18,358 bases of DNA from CAZJNX01 sp964547415 (GTDB lineage: Bacteria > Pseudomonadota > Alphaproteobacteria > Rhizobiales > Amorphaceae). A program made the translations under genes and the position numbers. The notes below the pieces were generated by a model. That model did not search any database. It worked only from the letters and a program-made list of their open reading frames with translations, and had not been told where the DNA came from. This document shows positions 13,223-18,358 of this stretch, one piece after another (positions within the stretch are counted from its first letter, which is position 1; the number at the start of each line of letters is the position of its first letter). The stretch is from positions 1-18,358 of the forward strand of contig CAZJNX010000091.1 of assembly GCA_964547415.1 (NCBI GenBank), in the 5' to 3' direction.

Positions 13223-14512
13223 ATGGACGAGACGGCCCTTTCCGAGATGTCCGCCGTCGCCATCCACCGGGCGATCGCGGACGGGCGGACGACGGCCGAG
13301 GCCGTCGCCTCCGCGTGCCTGGAGCGGATCGCCGAGCGCGACGGCCTCGTGCGCGCGTGGACCGCGGTGGAGCCCCGGGCGGTCCTCCTCGAGGCGCGGG
13401 CCCTCGACCGGGGGCCGTCGCGCGGGGCCCTCCACGGGGTGCCCTTCGGCGTGAAGGACGTGATCGACACGGCGGACCTTCCCACCGGCATGGGCTCGGT
13501 CCTGTACGACGGATACCGGCCGGTGGCGGACGCGGCGTGCGTGGCGACGGCGCGGGCGGCGGGCGGCCTCGTCCTCGGCAAGACGCGGACGGCCGAGTTC
13601 GCCGGCGCCGATCCCACGATCACCCGCAACCCGCTCCGGCCGGAGCACACGCCCGGCGGCTCCTCCAGCGGCTCGGGCGCGGCCGTCGCCGACCGGCACG
13701 TGCCGCTCGCCTACGGCACCCAGACGGGCGGCTCGGTGCTGCGGCCCGCCTCCTTCTGCGGCGTCGTCGGCTTCAAGCCGAGCTTCGGGGCGATCAGCAC
13801 GGCCGGGGTGAAGCCCGCCGCCGTCTCCTTCGACACGATCGGCCTCATCGCCCGCGTGGTCGAGGACGTGGAGCTCTTTTTCGCCGTCCTCACCGCCGAC
13901 GAGGCCGCCCCCGCACCGCCCCCCGAGGCGGGCCCGTGCATCGCGCTCGCCCGCACGCCGCTGTGGGAGCGGGCGAGGGAGGACACCCGCGCGGCCGTGG
14001 AGGGGACGGCCGCCGCCCTCGCCGCCTCCGGCGCGCAGGTGACCGAGGCGGACCTGCCGCCGGTCTTCGCCCGCCTTCCGGTGGTGCGGGCGGTGGTGAA
14101 CGCCTACGAGCGGGCCCACGCCCTCGCCCACGAGTGGCGCACCGGCCGCGACCGGATGGCGCCGAACACCTTCGCGGTGTGCGAGCGGGGCTTCGCCATC
14201 CCGCGGGCGGCCTACGTGGCGGCGTTCGCGTGCATCGAGGAGGCGCGCGCGGGCATCGCCGCGACCTTCGAGGGCGTCGACGCGCTCCTCACGCCCACCG
14301 TCGACGGGGAGGCGCCGGAGGGGCTCGACTGGGCGGGCCCTCCGGCCTTCCAGGAGCCCTGGACCCTCCTCCACGTGCCCGCGATCACCCTTCCCCTCCA
14401 CACCGGGCCGTCCGGGCTGTCGGTGGGCATCCAGTTCGTCGGGCCGCGCCACGGCGACCGGCGCCTCCTCGCCGTCGCCCGCTGGGTCGAGGCGGCGCTC
14501 GCGAAAGGCTGA
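13223..14512 (+). CDS. Amidase signature-family hydrolase
   Basis: 429 residues with the complete Ser-cisSer-Lys machinery of the amidase signature family: K78 (GVKDVID), S147 (GGSSSGSGAAVA) and S171 (QTGGSVLRPAS). The spacings of 69 and 93 residues are exactly those of malonamidase E2. The RPASFCGVVGFKPSFG segment is characteristic. It hydrolyses a C-N amide bond; the substrate cannot be deduced (amides, ureides and aryl amides are all known). It lacks a signal peptide. It begins 4 nt after the pyrC stop with no Shine-Dalgarno of its own, implying coupled translation. It is not GatA: no gatB or gatC is adjacent, and the sequence is shorter. Confidence 0.9.
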   Translation: MDETALSEMSAVAIHRAIADGRTTAEAVASACLERIAERDGLVRAWTAVEPRAVLLEARALDRGPSRGALHGVPFGVKDVIDTADLPTGMGSVLYDGYRPVADAACVATARAAGGLVLGKTRTAEFAGADPTITRNPLRPEHTPGGSSSGSGAAVADRHVPLAYGTQTGGSVLRPASFCGVVGFKPSFGAISTAGVKPAAVSFDTIGLIARVVEDVELFFAVLTADEAAPAPPPEAGPCIALARTPLWERAREDTRAAVEGTAAALAASGAQVTEADLPPVFARLPVVRAVVNAYERAHALAHEWRTGRDRMAPNTFAVCERGFAIPRAAYVAAFACIEEARAGIAATFEGVDALLTPTVDGEAPEGLDWAGPPAFQEPWTLLHVPAITLPLHTGPSGLSVGIQFVGPRHGDRRLLAVARWVEAALAKG

Positions 14513-14515
14513 TCC

Positions 14516-15244
14516 ATGGAGATCCGCAACACCTTCACCGTGCCCCTCCCGCCGGAGGAGGCCTGGCCCCTCCTCCTCGACGTGGAGCGGATCGCCCCGT
14601 GCCTGCCCGGCACCACCTACGAGGGCAAGGACGAGGACGGGACCTTCCGGGCGACGGTGTCGGTGCGCCTCGGGCCGGTCACCCTTTCCTTCCGCGGCAA
14701 GGCCCGCTTCGTGGAGGTGGACGAGGCGGCGCGGCGCGCGGTCGTGAAGGCCGACGGCCGCGACACCAAGGGCCGGGGCGACGCGGCGGCGACCGCCACC
14801 TTCGTGGTGGCGGCGGACGAGGCCGGGAGCCGCGTGTCGGTGGCGACGGACCTGTCGCTGACGGGCACGGTCGCCCAGTACGGCCGGGCGAAGGGCATGA
14901 TCGAGAGCGTCGCCCAGCAGCTCGTCGCCGCCTTCGCCGACAACCTCGCCGCCGACCTCGCCGCCACCCGCGCCGCGCCCGCCACCGCCGACGAGGGCGC
15001 CCCGACCGTGGCGGACGCCCTCGCCGCCGGCCCGCCCGCGACGTCCCCCGGCGATGAGGCGGCCGCCCCCGCCGCGGAAGGCAGCGAGGCGGCCGAAGGG
15101 GCACGCGCCGAAGCCGCCGCGCCCCGGGCGCCGGGCGGCGCGCGCGGCGGGCGGCCGGCGGGGGCGGCGACGCCCATTTCGGGTTTGCGCGTCCTTCTCG
15201 CCGCGCTCGCGGGCTGGCTCGGCCGCCTCTTCGGGCGGCGCTGA
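14516..15244 (+). CDS. CoxG-like SRPBCC-domain protein with Ala-rich linker and C-terminal amphipathic tail
   Basis: 242 residues. Residues 1-150 are a SRPBCC/START-like fold of the CO-dehydrogenase subunit G (CoxG) type. Marks include the opening MEIRNTFTVPLPPEEAW, CLPGTTYEGKDEDG with the conserved CIPG-like turn, and RLGPVTLSFRGKARF. Residues 150-219 are an Ala/Pro/Glu-rich disordered linker. Residues 221-242 form a hydrophobic helix with basic end (VLLAALAGWLGRLFGRR), likely a membrane anchor. CoxG recruits molybdenum CO dehydrogenase to the membrane in Oligotropha. No coxMSL genes occur here, so the partner is unknown. ATG 14516 has AAAGG 8 nt upstream and lies 3 nt after the amidase gene. 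Confidence 0.85.
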   Translation: MEIRNTFTVPLPPEEAWPLLLDVERIAPCLPGTTYEGKDEDGTFRATVSVRLGPVTLSFRGKARFVEVDEAARRAVVKADGRDTKGRGDAAATATFVVAADEAGSRVSVATDLSLTGTVAQYGRAKGMIESVAQQLVAAFADNLAADLAATRAAPATADEGAPTVADALAAGPPATSPGDEAAAPAAEGSEAAEGARAEAAAPRAPGGARGGRPAGAATPISGLRVLLAALAGWLGRLFGRR

Positions 15245-15249
15245 GGGCC

Positions 15250-16458
15250 ATGGCGCCGGCCGCCGGCGCCGGCCGGCCGGGCGGCCTGCTGCCGCTCCAC
15301 GCGGCGGGCTTCTTCAGCCTCAGCCTGATGCAGATGGTGGGGCTCGCCGTCCCGCTGCTGACGACCGACCTCGCCTTCGGGCCGGACCTCGTGGGGCTGA
15401 TCCTCGCCGCCCGGTCCGTCCTGCCGTTCCTGCTCGCGATCCACTTCGGCGTCCTGATGGACCTGTTCGGCCCGCGCCCGGTGCTCGCCGCCTCGGCGGT
15501 GACCGGCCTTTGCCTCGCCCCGCTCTACCCCCTCCTCGCCTCGCCGGGGCCGCTCGTCGCCCTGCAGCTCGCGACCGGGCTCGCGGCGGCGGCGGGCTGG
15601 CTCGGCGCCCAGACGGCCCTCGCCCGCGCCGGGGCGGGGGACACGCGCCTCACCGGCCGCTTTTCGTTCGTGACGGCCATCGGCTCGATGACGGGCCCAC
15701 TCCTCCTCGGCCTCGCCTGGGAGGCCGGCGGGGCGACGGCGGGCTTCCTCCTGGTGTCGGCCTGGAGCGGGGGGCTCCTGGTCGCGACCCTCGCCCTGCC
15801 GCGGATCGAGCCGGACACGGGCGTGCCCGCGGGGCGGCCGGCTGTTTCCCGCCTCGTGCCGCGGCCGATGGACTACGTGCGCGCCTTCGCGCTGATGGCC
15901 CGCCCTTTCGTCGCCTTCGTGATCGCGATGACGTTCCTGAGGATCGCCTTCGTCGCCGTGCAGGAGAGCTTCTATCCGGTGCACCTCACCGAGCGGGGCC
16001 TCTCGCCGGCCGCCATCGGCGCCCTCGTCTCCCTCGCCTGGGCCGTCAGCATCCCGGCCGCCCTCCTCGCCGGCCCCCTCGTGCGCCGCCTCGGCTCTGA
16101 CGCCCTCGTGCTCGGCCTGTCGGTGGCCCTCGCCGTCCTCGCCATCGCCGTGACGCCGTTCCTGGCGACGGTCCCGCTCCTCGCCGTCGCCTCCGCCCTC
16201 TTCGGCCTCGGGCAGGGGATCGGCTTTCCCCTCGTCATGTCGCTCCTCGCGGGGACGGTGGGCGCGGCCGAGCAGGGCCTCGCGGCGGGCCTCAGGGCGA
16301 CGGCGAACCGTCTCGCCGCCGTCCTGGTGCCGCCCGTCATGGGCCTCGTCGCCGGGGCGGCCGGCCTCGGCCCGGCCTTTCCCATCGTGGGCGCGGCGGC
16401 GGGCCTCGTGATGGGTCTCGCCGTCCTCCACCTCGCGCGGGCGAGCAGGCGCCCCTGA
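15250..16458 (+). CDS. Major facilitator superfamily transporter
   Basis: 402 residues with about 12 hydrophobic segments in two halves joined by a basic loop near residue 200 (RPAVSRLVPRPMDYVR). The segment DLFGPRPVL after the second helix corresponds to the MFS loop 2-3 signature (GxLxDRxGRR), in a loose form. The C-terminal half contains GQGIGFPLVMSLLAG and GLRATANRLAAVLVPPVMG, typical of drug or metabolite efflux-like MFS proteins. Substrate and direction are not deducible. The start ATG 15250 lies 5 nt after the CoxG-like stop, with a weak GAGGG close to it. It is the last gene of the pyrC operon; the downstream TRAP genes have their own leader. Confidence 0.9.
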   Translation: MAPAAGAGRPGGLLPLHAAGFFSLSLMQMVGLAVPLLTTDLAFGPDLVGLILAARSVLPFLLAIHFGVLMDLFGPRPVLAASAVTGLCLAPLYPLLASPGPLVALQLATGLAAAAGWLGAQTALARAGAGDTRLTGRFSFVTAIGSMTGPLLLGLAWEAGGATAGFLLVSAWSGGLLVATLALPRIEPDTGVPAGRPAVSRLVPRPMDYVRAFALMARPFVAFVIAMTFLRIAFVAVQESFYPVHLTERGLSPAAIGALVSLAWAVSIPAALLAGPLVRRLGSDALVLGLSVALAVLAIAVTPFLATVPLLAVASALFGLGQGIGFPLVMSLLAGTVGAAEQGLAAGLRATANRLAAVLVPPVMGLVAGAAGLGPAFPIVGAAAGLVMGLAVLHLARASRRP

Positions 16459-16503
16459 CCGGTCCCGTTTTCCGGGACTTGTCACAAAATTGGAATTGGC
16501 GCT

Positions 16504-16525
16504 TGCCAGCTGGCACCCGCGCTGC
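16504..16525 (+). promoter_or_regulatory. Possible sigma-54 promoter overlapping a 12-bp palindrome, upstream of TRAP genes
   Basis: TGGCAC (16511-16516) and CTGCT (16522-16526) give the invariant GG-N10-GC spacing of sigma-54 (-24/-12) promoters, with the -12 element starting C rather than T. The -24 half is part of the perfect palindrome TGCCAGCTGGCA (16504-16515), which could bind a repressor or activator. No sigma-54 activator gene is in the window. Confidence 0.4.
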
Positions 16526-16572
16526 TTCACTCTCCCCAAAAGGACGAGATCCGGGGAACAGCACGCAACAGG

Positions 16573-16598
16573 ACGGGCGGGACGCCGTCCCGACCCGT
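16573..16598 (+). other. Hairpin in the 5' leader of the TRAP operon
   Basis: ACGGGCGGGAC and GTCCCGACCCGT can pair through ten bases with one small bulge around a GCC loop, about 80 nt before the binding-protein start. If the promoter upstream is right, this lies in a leader of roughly 140 nt. No T tract or anti-terminator partner was recognised. Confidence 0.4.
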
Positions 16599-16676
16599 CG
16601 TCGGCCATCGGGCCGCGGCAAAAGGCGGCGCCAGGTCGCCGACCCTCCAGAACGGGAACACAGGAGAACGGCAACG

Positions 16677-17663
16677 ATGAAGCACGTCGCAACGCTCGCG
16701 GGCGCCGCGATCGTCTCCCTCGGCCTCGCGTCGGCCGCGAAAGCCGAGGAGTACACCCTCACCCTGTGCGGGGCGAGCCTGGGGGGCCTGTGGTCCCTCG
16801 TCGGGGCGGGCGTCGACGCGGCGGTGAAGGAGAGCTTTCCGGGCTCCACCATCACCTACCAGACCTCCTCGGGGGGCCTTGCCAACGTCGTGCAGGTGAA
16901 GCGCGACGTGTGCGACATGGGCATCGCCAACGACGGCGACCTCATCTACGCCGTCAACGGGCGCGAGCCGTTCGACGAGAAGATCGAGGGCTTGACGGCG
17001 CTCTCCGTCCTCTACGACTGGGCGCCCGTGATGTGGATCGCCCGCGAGGACTGGGCGGAGGAGCACGGCATCGAGGACATCGGCGACCTCGCCGAGAAGC
17101 AGGTGCCCGTCCGCCTCGTCTTCAACCGCCGCGGCCTGCTGACGTCCGCCATCACCGAGGCGACGCTGGAAGCCCTCGGCGTCTCGCTCGAGGACATCGA
17201 GGAGTGGGGCGGCTCGGTCCAGTTCCAGGCGTCCAACGAGCAGGCCGAGCTCATGCAGAACGGCCGCGTGGACCTTCTCGCCAACACCCTGTTCGAGGGG
17301 CACCGGACCATCACCGCCATGTCCCAGGCGGTGGACCTGAAGATGCTGTCGGTGCCCCAGGAGGCGATCGACGCCACCATCGAGGAGTTCCAGCTGAAGC
17401 CCTGGACCATCGAGGCCGGCACCCACGACTGGCAGGAGAACGACGGGGTGACGGTCACCACCTCGATCATCCTGTTCGTGGACGAAAGCATGGACGAGGA
17501 GACCGCCTACAACATCGTCAAGTCCATGATCGAGCATCCGGACCAGATGGCGGCGGTCTCCAACGCCATGAAGCGGTTCGAGCCGTCGATCATGACCGAC
17601 CAGTCGGCGATCCCCTTCCACCCCGGGGCGATCAAGGCGTACGAGGAAGCGGGGCTGATGTAA
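16677..17663 (+). CDS. TAXI-family TRAP transporter periplasmic solute-binding protein
   Basis: 328 residues. A Sec signal peptide (MKHVATLAGAAIVSLGLASA, cleavage likely after AKA at residue 23) leads into a TAXI-type binding protein. The start TLTLCGASLGGLWSLVGAGV corresponds to the family's TGGxxGxYYPxG-type opening, and SSGGLANVVQVKRDVCDMGI to the segment contacting the ligand. NRRGLLTSAITEATLEALG and the C-terminal FHPGAIKAYEEAGL are also family features. It would deliver an organic acid or related solute to the membrane permease. AGGAG lies 10 nt before ATG 16677. Mature Cys residues (near 31 and 80) are somewhat unusual in this family. The ligand is unknown. Confidence 0.92.
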   Translation: MKHVATLAGAAIVSLGLASAAKAEEYTLTLCGASLGGLWSLVGAGVDAAVKESFPGSTITYQTSSGGLANVVQVKRDVCDMGIANDGDLIYAVNGREPFDEKIEGLTALSVLYDWAPVMWIAREDWAEEHGIEDIGDLAEKQVPVRLVFNRRGLLTSAITEATLEALGVSLEDIEEWGGSVQFQASNEQAELMQNGRVDLLANTLFEGHRTITAMSQAVDLKMLSVPQEAIDATIEEFQLKPWTIEAGTHDWQENDGVTVTTSIILFVDESMDEETAYNIVKSMIEHPDQMAAVSNAMKRFEPSIMTDQSAIPFHPGAIKAYEEAGLM

Positions 17664-17678
17664 CGGTCCCGTCGCAGG

Positions 17679-17704
17679 GGTCCGCGCGGGCGTCCGCGCG
17701 GACC
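17679..17704 (+). other. Strong intercistronic hairpin between TRAP binding protein and permease
   Basis: GGTCCGCGCGG (17679-17689) and CCGCGCGGACC (17694-17704) form a perfect 11-bp GC stem with a GCGT loop, 15 nt after the binding-protein stop. In transporter operons such stems block 3' exonucleases and let the binding protein be made in excess over the permease. There is no U tract, so full termination is unlikely. Confidence 0.7.
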
Positions 17705-17736
17705 GGTCGCCGGCGAGCGGCGAGGGAGAGCCCGTC

Positions 17737-18358
17737 TTGAACATCGCGCGCCTTGCCCTGTCCACCGGCGTCCGCCGCCGGCCAGCGGGGCTCGTGGGGC
17801 ACGGACTCCGCCTCTACGCGGTGCTGGTCGCGGCCTACACCATCTGGGCGGCGGCCTTCTCCACCTGGGACGTGCTGGCCAGGACCATCGTGTTCCTGTG
17901 CATGATGCTCGTCCTCGTGTTCGTGCTCGTCGGCCATTCCGAGCGGGCCTCGACGGAGCGGCCCACCGTCCTCGACTGGGCGCTGTCGGCCCTTTCCTTC
18001 GCGTGCCTCGTCTTCTTCCTCCTCGAGGTGGAGACGATCGCGCGGCGCATCACCCTGTTCGACCCGCTCACCCCCGCCTACTGGTTCTTCGGCGGCTCGG
18101 TCCTCGTCCTGTCGCTCGAGGCGGCGCGGCGCACGGTGGGCCTCGGCCTCACCGTGATCGTGCTCGTCTTCGTCGCCTACAACCTGTTCGGTCATTTGAT
18201 CGAGGGGCCGCTCAACCACGGCTACATCTCGCCGGGCCACTTCCTCGACATCATGGTGTTCACCACGGACGGGCTGTTCGGCATCCCCGTCCAGGTGACG
18301 GCCACCTACGCCTTCCTGTTCGTCATGTTCGGCACGATCCTGGAGCGGGCGGGCGGCG
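17737..18358 (+). CDS. TRAP transporter fused permease (DctQM-type), 5' part, runs off right edge
   Basis: An open frame from TTG 17737 to the end of the window encodes 207 residues of a fused small-plus-large TRAP permease, the partner of TAXI binding proteins. Several hydrophobic helices are visible (LRLYAVLVAAYTIWAAAF, IVFLCMMLVLVFVLVG, ALSFACLVFFLLEVE, VGLGLTVIVLVFVAYNL). The family-typical passage GPLNHGYISPGHFLD, then TTDGLFGIPVQVTATYAFLF and FGTILERAGG, marks the start of the DctM-like half. GGAG lies 8 nt before the TTG. It follows the binding-protein gene by 73 nt that contain the strong hairpin. The full protein is normally more than 600 residues, so most of it lies outside. Confidence 0.9.
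   Translation, partial: MNIARLALSTGVRRRPAGLVGHGLRLYAVLVAAYTIWAAAFSTWDVLARTIVFLCMMLVLVFVLVGHSERASTERPTVLDWALSALSFACLVFFLLEVETIARRITLFDPLTPAYWFFGGSVLVLSLEAARRTVGLGLTVIVLVFVAYNLFGHLIEGPLNHGYISPGHFLDIMVFTTDGLFGIPVQVTATYAFLFVMFGTILERAGG

Noticed and set aside
13223..14512. Amidase as GatA (glutamyl-tRNA amidotransferase subunit A)
   Set aside because: The protein is short, gatB and gatC are absent from the neighbourhood, and the context is a transporter/CoxG operon.
14516..15244. CoxG-like gene as evidence of a CO dehydrogenase operon
   Set aside because: No molybdopterin, FAD or 2Fe-2S subunits (coxL, coxM, coxS) are present in the window.
1..18358. CRISPR array, rRNA genes, phage genes or known defence systems
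   Set aside because: No regularly spaced repeats, rRNA sequence, phage structural genes or defence-type effector genes were seen on reading through. The single SNase-type nuclease has a signal peptide and no defence context.

Overview
The window is very GC-rich chromosomal DNA. Gene content and codon use point to an alphaproteobacterium, probably of the Hyphomicrobiales/Rhodobacterales type. Supporting signs are a uvrC preceded by a pteridine-reductase-like SDR gene, lipB, a tRNA-Leu with an alphaproteobacterial-looking promoter, an E. coli-type pyrC, a CoxG-like SRPBCC protein and a TAXI-type TRAP transporter. The genus cannot be fixed from the sequence alone.

Left edge (1-592): the last 64 codons of an IS110/IS1111-type transposase run in from outside the window. 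About 400 nt without a convincing gene follow. On the minus strand (593-4595) lie uvrC, a 98-residue disordered hypothetical protein with a strong ribosome binding site, a FolM/PTR1-like short-chain dehydrogenase and an FkbM-family methyltransferase. All four read the same way and may share transcripts. A family-2 glycosyltransferase is divergent from the FkbM gene, so the pair looks like a small surface-glycan module. A five-copy TCCG tetranucleotide repeat directly abuts the FkbM start codon.

Plus strand 5960-8938: a three-subunit flavin/iron-sulfur amine or amino-acid dehydrogenase of the HcnABC/opine-oxidase architecture (small 2Fe-2S protein, FAD protein with BFD-like 2Fe-2S domain, DAO-type FAD protein). 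A 14-codon reading frame with an excellent ribosome binding site sits just before the third gene and overlaps its start. Next come a 37-residue hydrophobic peptide gene and a secreted thermonuclease-like protein, whose 3' end overlaps that of the convergent lipB. A tRNA-Leu(GAG) is divergent from lipB.

Right half: a gene-poor stretch with a perfect 11-bp GC inverted repeat separates the tRNA from a minus-strand HTH regulator. That regulator is divergent from a compact plus-strand operon: pyrC, amidase, CoxG-like SRPBCC protein and MFS transporter, with gaps of only 3-5 nt. The window ends with a TAXI-family TRAP transporter: a periplasmic binding protein gene with a possible sigma-54 promoter and a structured leader, a strong intercistronic hairpin, and the start of a fused TRAP permease cut off at the right edge.

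Most genes belong to known families. The most interesting leads are the repeat at the FkbM start, the G9 tract before the regulator, the coupled mini-ORF inside the dehydrogenase operon, the unknown substrate of that dehydrogenase, and the unusual pyrC operon.
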